Part shown: piece by piece, positions 23,546 to 36,885 of the stretch
Position numbering within the stretch: the first letter of the stretch is position 1
How the letters are laid out: every line of letters begins with the position of its first letter
Source: Trifolium pratense
Lineage: Eukaryota; Streptophyta; Magnoliopsida; Fabales; Fabaceae
Length of the DNA: 64,000 bases
Direction: 5' to 3'
NCBI RefSeq assembly: GCF_020283565.1
Contig: NC_060063.1
Location: forward strand, 22,250,777-22,314,776
Program-made: the position numbers and the translations under genes
The notes under the pieces: model-generated
What the model was told of the DNA's origin: nothing
Databases searched by the model: none
Seen by the model: only the letters and a program-made list of their open reading frames with translations

Positions 23546-26500
23546 ATGGCTGCTGCAAGAACGAATGCTCAGATTGCGGAAGCTTTGGCCGCACTCACCA
23601 ACATTGTGGTTAGAGATCATCAACCTGGAAGAGAGGTAGAGATGAGGTTGGAAAGGTTCATGAAGCAGAAACCGCCAACGTTTACCGGAGGTTACAACCC
23701 GGATGGAGCTCACAAGTGGCTGGAGGAACTTGAGATAATTTTTGAAGCAATGGATTGTTCCGAGGAAGGGAAGACAACCCTTGGGACATATGTGTTGCGC
23801 GAGGAAGCGAATGTGTGGTGGAAGAACGCCAAGTTGAGGCTAGGACCCGGTGGTATGGCTATACCATGGGCAATGTTTAAAAGAGAATTTTTGGTTAAGT
23901 ATTTTCCTGTGGATGTGAAGAATAAGAAGGTGGTGGAATTCATGGAGTTGAAACAGGGAAATATGACGGTAGCTGACTATGCCGTCAAGTTTGAGACTTT
24001 GTGTGCATTTAGCCCGCATTACAACACTATGGAAGCGGAGAACGACAAGTGTGTGAAGTTTGAAAGTGGTCTACGTCCAGACATTAAGCATATGATTGGA
24101 TTTTCACAGATAAGGGATTTTGCGACCCTTGTGAACAAGAGTACGATCTGTGATGAGGATGGTAGAGCTAAGGTGAACTACTATAAGGCTGTGAACGACC
24201 GAAAAGGGAAAGGGCAAGAGCGCGGAAAACCTTATGATAACCGCGGTAGGGGTAATACAAGTGGAAGTAAGAAGCCGATGAATGGAAGTTGTTATAACTG
24301 TGGAGAACGGGGTCATATATCTTATGATTGCCCGAGGAAGGGAGATAGGTGTAAGAATTGTGGAAAGCTGGGCCACAAGACCGAAGTGTGTAGGACGAAA
24401 GTGGTGTGTTTCAACTGTGGAGATGAAGGCCACAAGAGTCTGACTTGTAAGAAGCCCAAGAAGGTGATGGGCAAGGTGTTTGCTTTAAGTGGAGAGGATG
24501 CTAGCCTTGAGGACAATCTCATTAGAGGTACGTGTTTCATCTATGACACTCCTTTAATTGCGATTATAGATACGGGAGCGACGCATTCTTTTATTTCTTT
24601 GGATTGTGCGAAGCGTCTTAGTATTCCTTTAACGGATATGATGGGTAGGATGGAAATAGAAACTCCTGCTAATGGTTCAGTGATTACCCGACAAGTATGT
24701 CGTAACTGCCCCGTAACCATTTTTGGTAGGCATTTTGGTATGGATTTAGTGTGTATTCCACTTAGTGGTATGGATGTGATTTTTGGTATGAATTGGTTAA
24801 TCTTCAACCGAATTCATATCAACTGTCGTGAGAAGGCCGTTGTTTTTCCGAAGCCGGAGGAGAACTTGCATTTGATGAGCGGGAAGGAAGTATCGGAAGC
24901 GTTGAAAGAACATGCCGAGATGTTCATGATGTTTGCATCATTGAAACTCGAAGGAGGAGTTAAGATAGAAGAGTTACCGATCGTTTGTGAATTCCCAGAT
25001 GTGTTTCCGGATGATATATCTGACGCGCCTCCAAAGCGAGAGGTAGAGTTTTCTATCGACCTAGTACCTGGAACTAGTCCGATATCGATGGCGCCGTATC
25101 GAATGTCAGCGTCAGAGTTGAATGAATTGAAGAAGCAACTTGAAGAGCTGCTTGAGAAGAGGTTTGTTCGACCGAGTGTTTCGCCATGGGGAGCGCCGGT
25201 ATTGCTTGTGAAGAAGAAAGATGGAAGCATGAGACTATGTATAGACTATCGTCAGTTGAACAAAGTGACGATCAAGAATAAATATCCACTTCCGAGGATA
25301 GATGACTTGATGGATCAACTAGTTGGAGCTTGTGTGTTTAGTAAGATCGATTTGAGATCTGGATACCATCAGATTAGAGTGAAGACGGAAGACATACCTA
25401 AGACTGCATTTAGGACGAGGTATGGGCACTACGAGTATTCAGTTATGCCGTTTGGTGTGACCAATGCACCTGGAGTTTTCATGGAGTATATGAACCGAAT
25501 TTTCCATTCATTTTTGGATAGATTCGTGGTGGTGTTCATTGACGACATTTCGATTTACTCAAAATCCGAGGAAGAGCACGAGGAGCACTTGAGGATTGTT
25601 TTGCAAGTCTTGAAGGAGAAGAAGTTGTATGCCAAGTTGTCGAAGTGTGAATTTTGGATGAAAGAGGTAAGTTTCCTAGGGCATATAATTTCAAGTGGAG
25701 GAATCGCGGTAGATCCTGCGAAGGTTGACGCTGTGTCACAGTGGGGAACGCCGGAATCTGTTTCAGAGATTAGAAGTTTCCTTGGTTTAGCCGGTTATTA
25801 TAGAAGATTCATCGAAGGTTTTTCGAAGTTGGCTTTACCGTTAACCAAGTTGACGAGGAAAGATCAAGCGTTTGTTTGGGACGGTAATTGTGAGGAGAGT
25901 TTCCAAGAGCTCAAGAGAAGATTGACTACTGCACCCGTGTTGATTTTACCTGATGCCAAAGAGTCGTTCGTCGTGTATTGCGATGCTTCGAAGTTAGGAC
26001 TTGGTGGAGTGCTTATGCAAGGGGGTAATGTGGTAGCATATGCTTCAAGGCAACTGAAGGTTCACGAGAGGAACTATCCAACGCATGATTTGGAGTTAGC
26101 CGCTGTGGTGTTTACTTTGAAAGTGTGGAGACACTACTTGTATGGATCGAGGTTTGAAGTGTTTAGTGATCACAAGAGTCTGAAGTACTTATTCGACCAG
26201 AAGGAGTTGAATATGAGGCAACGTAGATGGCTCGAATTCTTAAAGGACTACGATTTTGAATTGAGTTATCACCCCGGAAAAGCCAATGTAGTGGCCGATG
26301 CATTAAGTAGGAAAACTTTGCATATGTCATCATTGATGGTGAAAGAGTTAAAGTTGATTGAAGAATTCCGAGACTTGAGTCTTGTGTGTGAGGTTACTTC
26401 TTCAAGTGTGAAGCTTGGAATGTTAAGATTGACGAATCCTTTTCTTGAAGATATTAAAGAACGTCAGAAATCGGATAAGAAATTGATGGAGAAGATGGTA

Positions 26501-27910
26501 CTCATCAATGAAGGCAAGGAGACCAATATCAAGATTGACGAAAGTGGAGTCATGAGATTTCAAGGAAGAGTTTGTGTACCGGATGTACCCGAATTAAAGA
26601 GAATGATCATGGAAGAAGGTCACAGAAGTGGTTTGAGTATTCATCCTGGAGTAACCAAGATGTATCAGGATTTGAGGAAGTTATTTTGGTGGCCGGGAAT
26701 GAAGAGGCAAATTTCTGAATTTGTTTATTCATGCTTAACTTGTCAGAAATCGAAGATTGAGCATCAGAAGCCGTTTGGTTTGTTACAACCAATGTTTATA
26801 CCCGAATGGAAATGGGATAGCATTGCAATGGATTTTGTGGGAGGTTTACCGAAGACCAAGAAAAGTAACGAGGTGATTTGGGTAGTAGTAGATCGTTTGA
26901 CGAAGTGTGCTCACTTCATTGCTATCAGGAAAGGTACTTTGGTGCCTAAGTTGGCCGAGATTTATGTGGAGCAGATTGTGAAGCTACATGGTATTCCAAC
27001 AAGTATTATTTCGGATAGAGATCCGAGATTTACTTCTAGATTTTGGGAAAGCTTGCAAGAAGCTTTAGGAACGAAGTTGAGGTTGAGTTCAGCGTATCAC
27101 CCTCAGACAGATGGTCAGTCGGAGAGGACGATACAATCCTTAGAGGATTTGTTGAGGGCGTGTGTTTTGGAGCAAAACGTGAATTGGGATTCTTGTTTGC
27201 CATTGGTAGAGTTTACATACAACAACAGTTACCATTCTAGTATCGGAATGACACCGTTTGAGGCTTTGTATGGGAGAAGGTGTAGGACACCTCTGTGTTG
27301 GTATGAAACTGGAGAAGGTGCAATTCTTGGACCAGAGATTGTACAAGAAACAACAGAGAAGATTCGGATGATTCGTGAGAAGATGAAAGTGTCTCAGAGT
27401 CGACAGAAGAGTTATCATGATAAGAGGAGGAAGGACATTGAATTCCAAGAAGGGGATCATGTATTCCTACGAGTTAAATCGACTACTGGAGTAGGACGTG
27501 CATTGAAGTCAAGGAAGTTAACATCGAGGTTTATTGGGCCGTTTGAGATTTTGAAGCGAGTTGGGAAAGTTGCGTATAGGATTGCATTACCGCCATCATT
27601 GGCGAATTTGCACGACGTTTTCCATGTATCACAGTTGCGCAAGTATGTGTCTGATCCGACACACGTGATTGAATCGGACGATGTTCAAGTGAGGGATGAC
27701 TTGACCATCGAGACTGTGCCTTTGAGAATCGAAGGAAGAGAAGTGAAGAGGTTGAGAAACAAAGAGATTGCATCCGTGAAAGTCGTGTGGGGAGGACCGG
27801 CTGGTGAGAATGCGACGTGGGAGTTGGAAAGCAAGATGAGAGATTCTTATCCCGATCTGTTTCTAGGTAATTTCGAGGGCGAAATTCTTTTAAGGGGGGT
27901 AGGATTGTAA
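23546..27910 (+). CDS. Gag-pol polyprotein with chromodomain
   Basis: 1454 aa from ATG 23546 (an upstream in-frame GTG at 23528 is not a likely eukaryotic start). Approximate residues: gag about 35-230; three CCHC zinc knuckles at about 249-301 ([42 protein letters not shown]); aspartic protease [10 protein letters not shown] near 339; reverse transcriptase with [20 protein letters not shown] near 561 and catalytic [13 protein letters not shown] near 662; RNase [16 protein letters not shown] near 810; integrase zinc-binding H-H-C-C near 1025-1065 and D,D,E catalytic residues near 1093, 1155 and 1192; C-terminal chromodomain about 1391-1440 ([26 protein letters not shown]). Domain order and chromodomain place it among chromoviruses. 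The TAA stop at 27908-27910 is formed by the first bases of the 3' LTR. No lesions. Confidence 0.97.
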   Translation: MAAARTNAQIAEALAALTNIVVRDHQPGREVEMRLERFMKQKPPTFTGGYNPDGAHKWLEELEIIFEAMDCSEEGKTTLGTYVLREEANVWWKNAKLRLGPGGMAIPWAMFKREFLVKYFPVDVKNKKVVEFMELKQGNMTVADYAVKFETLCAFSPHYNTMEAENDKCVKFESGLRPDIKHMIGFSQIRDFATLVNKSTICDEDGRAKVNYYKAVNDRKGKGQERGKPYDNRGRGNTSGSKKPMNGSCYNCGERGHISYDCPRKGDRCKNCGKLGHKTEVCRTKVVCFNCGDEGHKSLTCKKPKKVMGKVFALSGEDASLEDNLIRGTCFIYDTPLIAIIDTGATHSFISLDCAKRLSIPLTDMMGRMEIETPANGSVITRQVCRNCPVTIFGRHFGMDLVCIPLSGMDVIFGMNWLIFNRIHINCREKAVVFPKPEENLHLMSGKEVSEALKEHAEMFMMFASLKLEGGVKIEELPIVCEFPDVFPDDISDAPPKREVEFSIDLVPGTSPISMAPYRMSASELNELKKQLEELLEKRFVRPSVSPWGAPVLLVKKKDGSMRLCIDYRQLNKVTIKNKYPLPRIDDLMDQLVGACVFSKIDLRSGYHQIRVKTEDIPKTAFRTRYGHYEYSVMPFGVTNAPGVFMEYMNRIFHSFLDRFVVVFIDDISIYSKSEEEHEEHLRIVLQVLKEKKLYAKLSKCEFWMKEVSFLGHIISSGGIAVDPAKVDAVSQWGTPESVSEIRSFLGLAGYYRRFIEGFSKLALPLTKLTRKDQAFVWDGNCEESFQELKRRLTTAPVLILPDAKESFVVYCDASKLGLGGVLMQGGNVVAYASRQLKVHERNYPTHDLELAAVVFTLKVWRHYLYGSRFEVFSDHKSLKYLFDQKELNMRQRRWLEFLKDYDFELSYHPGKANVVADALSRKTLHMSSLMVKELKLIEEFRDLSLVCEVTSSSVKLGMLRLTNPFLEDIKERQKSDKKLMEKMVLINEGKETNIKIDESGVMRFQGRVCVPDVPELKRMIMEEGHRSGLSIHPGVTKMYQDLRKLFWWPGMKRQISEFVYSCLTCQKSKIEHQKPFGLLQPMFIPEWKWDSIAMDFVGGLPKTKKSNEVIWVVVDRLTKCAHFIAIRKGTLVPKLAEIYVEQIVKLHGIPTSIISDRDPRFTSRFWESLQEALGTKLRLSSAYHPQTDGQSERTIQSLEDLLRACVLEQNVNWDSCLPLVEFTYNNSYHSSIGMTPFEALYGRRCRTPLCWYETGEGAILGPEIVQETTEKIRMIREKMKVSQSRQKSYHDKRRKDIEFQEGDHVFLRVKSTTGVGRALKSRKLTSRFIGPFEILKRVGKVAYRIALPPSLANLHDVFHVSQLRKYVSDPTHVIESDDVQVRDDLTIETVPLRIEGREVKRLRNKEIASVKVVWGGPAGENATWELESKMRDSYPDLFLGNFEGEILLRGVGL

Positions 27911-30152
27911 CAACCCATTTTTCGTATTCGTATATTTTATTAAATGTTATTTTATTTATTAATTGGCTTTTATTATTTTAGTGAGCGACGAATAATTATT
28001 TAGCCGATCGTAAGTTATTAGGCGCGAGAACCTTGTTTTGGGCTTATTAGGCGTGTGAGAGGCTTGGGCCTAAGCCAATTGGGCTTGGTCCATGACTTTA
28101 GGGAATGGTATAAGTAGCAATATCAACCATGAATAGTATCATAACTTCATTTCTTTGAGCTTTGAGTGAGTAGAGCAAGAGCAAAACCATAGAGCTAAGC
28201 TAGGGTTTGATCAAGAGAGAAAGCTTGAGCAAGAGAAGGCTTGGATCATCATCTTTGCTTAAGGTAAGAGATTAGAATTCATGATTCTTGAGTGGTAAGG
28301 AGAGGGGAGATTGTCTATGTCTCCGTTCCCGAACTCTCCCACTCAATTTCTTTTAGATTTTGATTAAGCTTTTGTATGTGAGTATGATGTTCTTCATCAT
28401 CACTTTGTATGTGTTAATCACTAGCTTGATCCCATGATGAATATGTATGTGTTTGGATCATTTTTGGAAAGTTTATGAAAGTTACTTAAAACCCAAGAAA
28501 TTGCCATGATTTTGATTGTTAGAGGTATTTGGATGTTTGGGAGGGATGATTAATGTTCCTTGATACCATATATGTTTGAAATGGCTGTTTATATGAATTT
28601 ATAACATGTTTGGATGAATTTTTGAGTTGATTTAAGGTTAAACCGCCTTAGAAACTCAAGAACAGATATTTTCTTTCTGGTGTAGTTCGCTAAGCGACCA
28701 GGAGTTCGCTGTAGCGAACAGGTTCGCTGGATCTCGCCGAAGCTCGCTATGAGCAGGTGACTCCCGGGTGAGGTTCGCGTAGACTCGCTAAGCCTTCGCT
28801 CAGCGAATGGTTCGTTGAAGCTCGCCAATGCTCGCCATGAGCAGGTTACTTCCTGGTGTGGTTCGCCATGTCTCGCTAAGGCTTCGCTTAGCGAAGGCCT
28901 CTGTGACAGCAATTCTTGTTGATGGTTGTAAGTGTGATTAGGCACTTGTAACATGGTTTAAGAGTATCCTTACATGATTGTTGATACATGTTGATACTGT
29001 TAATGCTTATTGTTAATCGTTATATGAATGATAAACGTGTATGCAATAAGTTGTAGCTTAAAGTGAGCAATGTTATGTTTTGGCATTAATTTGCAATGTT
29101 AAGTGAATGTGTTAGGATTGTGTTCCCGCATTCATAAAAGAGTAGCTTCGAGCTAGAGAATATCATATGGTTGATATGTGTATGCATACATGCATTCATG
29201 ATTGTATGTGAACATTGGAAACTTGGGTTCCAATAACGAAAATGGATTATGTGTCCATAATGAAGCCGAGGATCGGATTAGATGAATCCATGAGTCCAGA
29301 GCTGCTATCCAACAGGATATAAAACTGTTTTGGCTTATCCAAGGGAGATAAGATGGTTCGGTAAGTTCCGACATATCCAGCATGATATAAAACTGTTCTT
29401 GGTCCACCGTTGGTGAGACATCTTGGTACCACATGCATTTAGTTATGTCTAGGGATGGCATGACAGTGAATTAATTGGCATTAGATACCTTAGGGTAAAT
29501 GCGCATATATTTGATAAATGGTAAGTGACATTATTTGGTTGAATGGTGTTGAACCTTATTAATTGATAATTGTTTAGTGCGATGTTTTGACGTGAGTTAG
29601 AATATGTATGATGTAGTTCGAAAGTGTAAGGTCTTTCTTATGCTCGTATGATATGCGATTATGTTTTCTAACTCTCTGCTTTGTGTTATTTGCTGGACCT
29701 TTGGGGGTTCAGATATTCAGGCTGAGGATTGTGCCGACGTTTAGACTGTTGTTCTAGCGTGGTGTCGAAGTACCTTTTGGTGAGGAGACTTAGCATAGAT
29801 TACTCCTCTTAGTACTAGCTTTTGACTAGAGTTTGTAAATAGTGAATGCTCTGGTAATGTAACATCGAGTCGGGGATTACGCTTGGATTTCATCGTATAT
29901 CGGTGTTACCTTTTTGTTATGCTAGTTCTTGTATAAGTGACATCCTTAGGGATGAATATGGCTTATGTATATATATATGTATATATATGCATGCTTGGTT
30001 TGATTGGAATCCGCTGTTGCTTTTCATGTTAAATTTCATGATGCTCTGTGTGTATGCTTGTGTTTTAATTACCGCGTGGCACTCTGCCTTTACACTTGTT
30101 GAAAAGTTTTTAAAATTACGTTTTTAAGGGTAGTATGGGTTAGGGTGTTACA
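27906..30152 (+). repeat. 3' LTR of the chromovirus
   Basis: Same length as the 5' LTR. Differences seen: TGTAACAACCC for TGTAACGACCC, CTCCCACTC for CTCCTACTC, CGTAGACTCGC for CGTAGGCTCGC, TGCCGACG for TGCCAACG and GACTGTTGTT for GACTGCTGTT. Confidence 0.95.
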
Positions 30153-30700
30153 AATATCATTTATTTTATCGTTATACATTTTGATTCAAATTTCACAATA
30201 AACAATGGTCATTTATTTCTAATTGCAACGTCAATTGCTATTGGAATCTATTGATATATTATTTGATAGCTGTTTTTCAGAGACTTTTGTACACATGACA
30301 TTTTGATAGTGATCCTCTTCTCATATGATTTTGACAATAAATTCACGTAAGCAATATCAATCTCATTCAATGTAAAACGCTGCAATTTATTGATCTTTAC
30401 TAATAATATATATTTTTTTTTACAATTTTTTACCAAAAATTACTAATAAGCCAAATATATTTGAGAGAAAAAATATAATATTTTTTAATATAATTAAATG
30501 CTTTAAATGCTATAATTTGAGTATTAATCCTTTCTCAAAATATTTGGTAAGGATTGGTTAAAAAAAAATTTGGTAAGAAAATACTACAATGACGAAAGAA
30601 AAAGTATTTAAAAAAGAGATTTAGTAAAAAGTACTATATATAATCAGTAAAATAAAAGTAGTGGATAAACGGGAAGTTAAATTTGAGGAAAAGAATTCAT
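30153..30700. other. Right flank of the chromovirus
   Basis: AT-rich. Partly echoes the repeat (GTACACATGACATTTTGAT, CTTCTCATATGATTTTGACA), as if the middle repeat copy were internally reiterated. No gene. Confidence 0.45.
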
Positions 30701-32335
30701 AGTAGTATTGAAATTTTCCTCCGTCTTATATTATAAATAAATAAAAAATTCATATTTATTAAGAAAAGTAAAATAGAATAATTTAAAATATGAATTTTTG
30801 TGTTTTACTTGCTTGAAATAAGTTTCATGGGAAAAAGAATTTACAAACACGTTTTTACCCGTGATTTGAGTCCTTTTTTTCAAAGAATTTTGTACACATG
30901 CCATGTCCAAAAGGCTTCTCTTCTCATATGGCTTTGACAATTAATTCACATAACTCACATGAGAAACCAAATATTCAAATTCTACATAGACAATTGATGA
31001 TTTATAGATGTACCATTAATACTAATAATATGCAAATTGGACGTTATTAAAAACATTCTATAATGAAATAGGCGATGCAACATTCTATTAATAGTTGTAC
31101 AGAAAATTCACATCGTTAAGGAATATTCTTTTTATTGCAAACATTAATTTTATTATATTTATTGTACCGTAAAATATCCAAAGCAATGTTTTATATTGAA
31201 TTTAATCATTTATTATATTTTATTTGCAGATGTATAGAAAGACTATGAAAGGAATGAATTAATACCAAGTTGGTTGCGATAGAACTTGACGGGATCAATG
31301 ATATTCTTTTCTTAGAGTGAATTAAATTTATTTGATTAGGTTAAGATTATTTTCTGTATTAATTTTTTATTTATTTAGAGAAGACCAATAATTTGTACCA
31401 AAAAAAAAAGAGAAGACCAATAATAAAGAGGAGGAAGAGAATTGTTCAAAAAAAAGATGGAGGAAAATAGTACAATTATTTGAAGACATTTATACGGGAT
31501 TTTAAGACATTCTCCTATTTTTTTATTAATTTTCCTATTTTTGTTTATCTATTTTATTTGTTATATTTTTTATCGTGGTTATATACTTTTATTTTAAGAT
31601 ATTTATACGGGATTTTATACTTTTACTCATATATTAATACATAGACCTGTTTCAAAAAAAAATAAAAATACATAGACCTATTTTTTTGTATTTTTATGTG
31701 GCCTATGTTCTTTTTATTTTGTTATTTATATATGATCTATTTTCTTATTTTTGTGAGAATTTTGCACATGTATTATTTGGGGATATATATGCACATGGCG
31801 GTCGAACTATTAATTATCAGAGAATTCTTCCCCTAAGAACAAGATGGTAAATACCAAAAAGTATATATTTTTGATAAACGAATACCAAAAAAATATATTA
31901 TTATAGGAACCGTATGTTTGTTCATATATTAATACAGAGACATATTTTTTATTTATAATATATACTAGGTTCTATATTTATTTTATTCGGAGGATATTGA
32001 TGAGAAAATTAACTAATATAAGATATATTATGATAATTTCTTTAGGGTATTTTTGTTTCATATTTATTTTACTATCGAATTTAACTTTTTTTGTTTGTTT
32101 GTTTTTTTTTTTTTAAAGTTTACACACGAGTCTATATTTTTACATTGAGATTTACACGGGATTTATATTTATATATTAATACGATATCCCATGTTTTATT
32201 TTTTACTAATACGGGATTTTTTTTTATGTTTATAAATTTCCATTCTTTTTAATTGAGAATTTTGAAAATTTTAATATTAAAATATTATTTTTGTAGTCTC
32301 ATTTTACCCGTGCTTGGCACGGGTCCGGATACTAG
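30701..32335 (+). mobile_element. Helitron-like repeat, copy 3, 3' terminus at 32335
   Basis: Nearly colinear with 17766-18943 plus 20892-21010. It ends with the same hairpin ACCCGTGC-TTG-GCACGGGT plus CCGGATACTAG|T as copy 1 at 15546. It supplies the empty site for the zf-XS element insertion. Confidence 0.7.
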
Positions 32336-32487
32336 TATAGATAATTTCACAATCACATCGAATGAAAAACTACAATTTTTCCATGACATACTTTAAGAAT
32401 ACCCTTGCAGCAATGGGATGATGCGGCAAAATAGTAAGTTTTCATGTAAAACAGTTTCACACTAACTATAAATATCCAATTATCCAA

Positions 32488-35314
32488 CTTATGTGTTAAA
32501 AAAAGCCCACTTTTACACTTATTTATTTGCATTGCCCCTGTATAAATCAGCTTCAGATTTTATTAAAGTAAAACCGTCTAAAATTAAGACAAAATTGAAC
32601 TGCACATCTATTGCATTGTTATTTTTTTACCAAATTTAATGTATCATTTTTTTGGTAGAATTTACTGTATTTTTTTGTGCTAACTCTTCAATTTTTAATT
32701 TTTTTTATAATTTTAAATTTGACTACGAAATAAATAAATTTAACTAATGATTTTGTAACAGCCCGATTTTAATTACTAGAAGAAAAAATTAAAAGAGAGA
32801 ATTATCAGAGTTAAATAAAGAATAATTACCAAAGTATGAAGAAGTAATTGAAGGTCATAAATATTCTTGTAGTAGTGAGTGAAGGGCAAAAATGTAAGTG
32901 CAAATTAGAAGAGACTATACAACAACTCATGTTTTATTTGTTTCATTTACCCAAAGTCAGGACCTGTTCTTCTTCTCTCCACGCCATCACCACCAACTAC
33001 CACCATTGTTCTTCTTCTCCATAAAAAAAAAAAGTTTACTATTTTCAATCACCCAAAATCACATGCAAATTCTTGGCTAAACTCCTCACAACCCAAGGAT
33101 TAAGGCAATTAAGGTAATAGAAAAATAAACTCTTCTTTCCTCACCAATCTCTCTGCCTCTCGTACTCTCTCATTTTCACAAACTCCAATTTCATTCTTTC
33201 CTCACCAATCTCTCTGCCTCTCGTACTATCTCATTTTCACAAACTCCAATTTCACTCTCAATTCTTAGTTGCATGTGCTGTTGTTCATTCAATCATAAGG
33301 ATATGGGCCATTGGAATTCTAAGGTAAGGGTAGTAATTTCAGTTTCATTCCTTTTCTCTATGAACCCTAAGACCAATATATGTCCCTACCCATTGGATTG
33401 ATTGTTTGTACATGATTTTATGTTTTGGAACACTCATGAGAGCTTGAGACCTGCATTGAACAAGAAAATAGGAAAGAAGAACAGAAATTGGAAACAAGCA
33501 AAAATTGGAATGAGCCTAAGGAAATTCTGTGTTTGGGATATGCCTGCAGTAAAACAGTAAGTACTCTCTCCCTGTAACTCAGAATTGAGTGATTTTTGTT
33601 TCTATTGAAAGCTGACGCAATTTCCTTCTACTGAGTACCAATTTGGTAATTTTTGGATTAATAATGAAGTCTCAGTCCACGTTTGAATCTAGGGTACTGA
33701 TGCTGTCAAATTCTGGGTTTTGGATTGTGAGTTTTATGCGCTCGGATGCTCGAGAGTGTACGGATCAGTTCAGTGATGCTGAATATCTCACGTGGGTTTG
33801 TTTAAGTAGAGACATGGCAACCATAAGTCAAAGCATAGGAATTTATAATTTCTAAGTTAGAAAAATTGATGAATTAAATTAGAAATGCATACTTTGAAAT
33901 GCTTGAGTAGTCTCCTTTTCCATGCTCAAATGTGTTGTGAATACGTTTGGATAATTGTAGTTTCATGAGGTATAAGTTAGGAGTCAATGGGCATTGTTAA
34001 AAGTGATTCAAGAACTTAATTTTATGAAAAATAACTACATTTGTACAGTACCGATCGATTGGCATGTTGTACCAATTGATTGTCATCTTTAAAAACACAT
34101 GAAAAATTAGTTTTGGACTGTACCAGTCGATTGGTCACTGTAAAATGGAGAAAATCTGTTGTTTTAAGTTCGGATGAGTCCCGACTCATACAATAATGAT
34201 CCTCGATTATTAGACATGTTCACACACCATTTCAACATCAATTTTAGAACAGTATAATAACAATTAGAGCTTATGACTTGTGCTGGTTTTCCCATATTTT
34301 AGACATGTTAACGCCATATTCGATTGTGGTATTGTATTGTGGTAATAACTTAGAGTTGACTGATTTTCATAACAAATAAATTGTTTTGGAGCTCTAAGTG
34401 ATTAGTACAATGTATGTAAACCCTCGAACGTCTAATGTGAGTTATCATGTATAGACGCATGAGAACATAAGTTGTTTTAGTTCCCCGGGACTGGTTGTTA
34501 ATTAAGAATGTTAGAATTAGTATAGTTGATCATATTGTGGTTAATCCCAAACCACAATTCAGTATAGCTTATGCTATAAGAGGATTTCTGCATATGAGTA
34601 GAAATTCGTTATGTAATTATTGTGAGTAAGACCAACGTGACATAGCTATGTCACAACGGGTAGTGGAGAACATCCTAAGTGGAGAACATCCTAAGAGGAG
34701 TACATCCTTAGTGGACCTTTCGAGATATACTCACCTCGGAAGCTTCCTGTAAAACGAACAAGATAATATTTGTGTGATACACTTTTATTTATATTATGTT
34801 ATTCTTTAATGAATATAAGATTATTAGTGATCAACTATTTTCAGGACCCCGGTGTTAGTACACCAAGTAGAGGGTAGTAAGAAACTCACTGAGGCTTAGT
34901 AGTCTCACCCCACGATTTATTGATTACAGATAAACAGGTTGCTCAAGGCATGGAGGCTGCGAGCTAAGTGGAGCAGGAGGCATCCAGAGATATTAATTAG
35001 ATGTTATCTGTTTCAATTTATGTGTCATAATGGTTGTACAATATTTTATATGTATTAACCTTTTCAGTCCTACCAAGTTAGGCTTGTCTGACGAAGAATT
35101 ACCTCGTAATCCTACCATGTTAGACAAAAGAATTCTGTAATTTTAATGTATCATGATTCAGTTATGTATACTCCTATTGATATTCTAGATAAATTAATAT
35201 GGGGTGTTATAGATTTCATTCTATTATATATAATCAAATTCAGATTTATCATTTTTTTTATTTAATTGAAAATGAGTATTTAACTTTTGACAAATTATTC
35301 AGAGTAAGTTCAGT
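32488..35314 (+). repeat. 370-bp unclassified repeat, split by a solo LTR (copy 1)
   Basis: Starts CTTATGTGTTAAAAAAAGCC and ends GAGTAAGTTCAGT. It is about 90% or more alike by eye to 56043-56406. The two halves, 32488-32753 and 35212-35314, flank the solo LTR. No coding capacity. Confidence 0.8.
32754..35211 (+). mobile_element. Solo LTR (2458 bp), gypsy-like
   Basis: Starts TGTAACAGCCCG and ends GGGGTGTTATA. Perfect 5-bp target duplication GATTT at 32749-32753 and 35212-35216. The empty site is preserved in the paralogous repeat at 56043-56406. Inside there is a tandem duplication of about 67 bp (CTTTCCTCACCAATCTCTCT unit, 33137-33255) and recurring CGATTGG/CCAATC motifs near 34060-34130. 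Termini resemble the chromovirus LTR above but the bodies differ. No interior or second LTR. Confidence 0.8.
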
Positions 35315-35329
35315 CGCAGAAACTTTTGA

Positions 35330-36885
35330 CAAACAGTTGCTTACAATGATCTTGGTGATCCTATAACAAAGTGTGGTTTTTGTGGAGCATGCATGTGGTT
35401 TCAAGAAAAAAAGAGAAAAGATTGCGCTGCAACCATATCATTTCAATTGTGTTGTGGAAATGGAAAGGTACAACTTCCCACATTGAAAGAACCTCCACAA
35501 CCATTAAGAGATCTTTTGTTTGATAACAATGATGTTGATAGCAAGAAATTCCAAGCTCAACTTAGAACTTACAACATGATGTTTGCATTTACATCTCCTG
35601 GAGCTACAGTGGATAACAGCTACAACATTGGCAAAGGCCCTCCAAACATTCGAATTCAAGGCCAAACCTGTCATTGAATTGGTAGTTTATTGCCTAAAGC
35701 TGGCGATGCACCAAAATTTGCTCAACTGTACATCTATGACACAGACAACAAAATCGAAAATCGAATGCAAGGTCTAAGGTATGTTCACTTAGACCAATCT
35801 TTTTTAAATATTACATTCTATATGATGAATTTGTTGCCTGCTACTTATTTTCATGTCCATCGTTTGTTTCTTCAAATAACATGTAGGAGCTCTAACAAAA
35901 TTGATCCACTCATTGTGAAAAAATTGTCTGACATGTTGTATCAACATAACACACATGTTCAATCATTTAAAATGACAAGAGATATGATAACAGAAGGAAA
36001 TGTACAGGATCTAAAACTCAGACTTCTCTCAGATCGAAAAACAGATGGAAGAATCTACAACCAGTCAACAGTTTCAGAAGTTGCGGCATTAATTCTTGGT
36101 GATATTGACTATGCTGAAGAAAGGGATATCATTATCCAAACTCGAGGTGGCCAACTCCAAAGAATAGATGAATTTCATGCAAGCTACTTATCTTATCAGT
36201 ATCCATTACTTTTTCCTTACGGTGAAGATGGATATAGACCTAAAACTGCTCACAGAGATGATGACCATGATGAAGCGCCAGACTTTAATAAGCGAAATAG
36301 ACTCACTATAAGAGAGTGGTTAGCATATTGAATTCAGACAAGGTCATTTGAAGCCAAAACCTTATTATCTTCTAGAAGACTATTTCAACAATTCTTAGTT
36401 GACGGTTTCTCTATGTTGGAGTCTGAAAGGCTTAAATGGCTTGGAAAGAATCAGTCCAAATTAAGGGTTTCTAAGTATGACAATCTCAGTGGACAAGAAT
36501 CTCAAAATCAAATCCAAGGTTCAAACACCGGTAGAAGAGTTGTGTTGCCATCTTCATATGTTGGCGGTCCTCGATTTATGGATCAATTGTATTTTGATGG
36601 CATGGCTATATCTAGCAAAGTTGGATTTCCTGATCTATTCATCACTTTTACTTGCAATCCCAATTGGCCAGAAATACAGCGATTGTTGGCACCACTTCGT
36701 CAAAAGGCACATGATCGACTTGACATTGTCGCAAGGGTTTTCAAGTTTAAATTTGACAACCTATTACCCGATTTAACAAAAAAAGGAATATTAGGGAAAG
36801 TTCTTGCATGTAAGTTTATGTTTATTATTTTTTACACTTCTCAGCCAAATATGTATTTCTACCTATAACTTTCTGCTTACGTTTT
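35330..36885 (+). pseudogene. Helitron transposase, N-terminal and Rep region (broken)
   Basis: Plant Helitron replicase/helicase protein, which drives rolling-circle transposition (family knowledge). Readable parts: CGFCGACMWFQEKKRKDCAA, LCCGNGKVQLP, AFTSPGA, then IGSLLPKAGDAPKFAQLYIY, HASYLSYQYPLLFPYGEDGY, the conserved RRVVLPSSYVGGPRFMDQLY and FITFTCNPNWPEI of the Helitron-like N-terminal domain. An intron can be read at about 35780-35886 (GTATGT...TGTAG). In-frame stops at 35675-35677 and 36329-36331 both stand where the family has Arg, consistent with CGA to TGA changes. The rolling-circle HUH motif continues into the next segment (GLPHAHILLFLH). Confidence 0.85.

Larger units (their letters stand above)
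21175..30152 (+). mobile_element. Full-length Ty3/gypsy chromovirus (Tekay/Del-like)
   Basis: LTRs 21175-23421 and 27906-30152 are both 2247 bp, start TGTAAC and end GGGTGTTACA. Target duplication AATAT at 21170-21174 and 30153-30157. Primer site TGGTATCAGAGC at 23426-23437; polypurine tract AAGGGGGGTAGGA at 27892-27904. By eye the LTRs differ at five positions, all transitions, so the insertion is young. The interior is one uninterrupted gag-pol ORF. The element looks structurally complete and could be active or only recently silenced. Confidence 0.97.

Noticed and set aside
32898..33080. 60-codon frame at 32898
   Set aside because: Lies inside the solo LTR and overlaps its CT-rich duplicated region.
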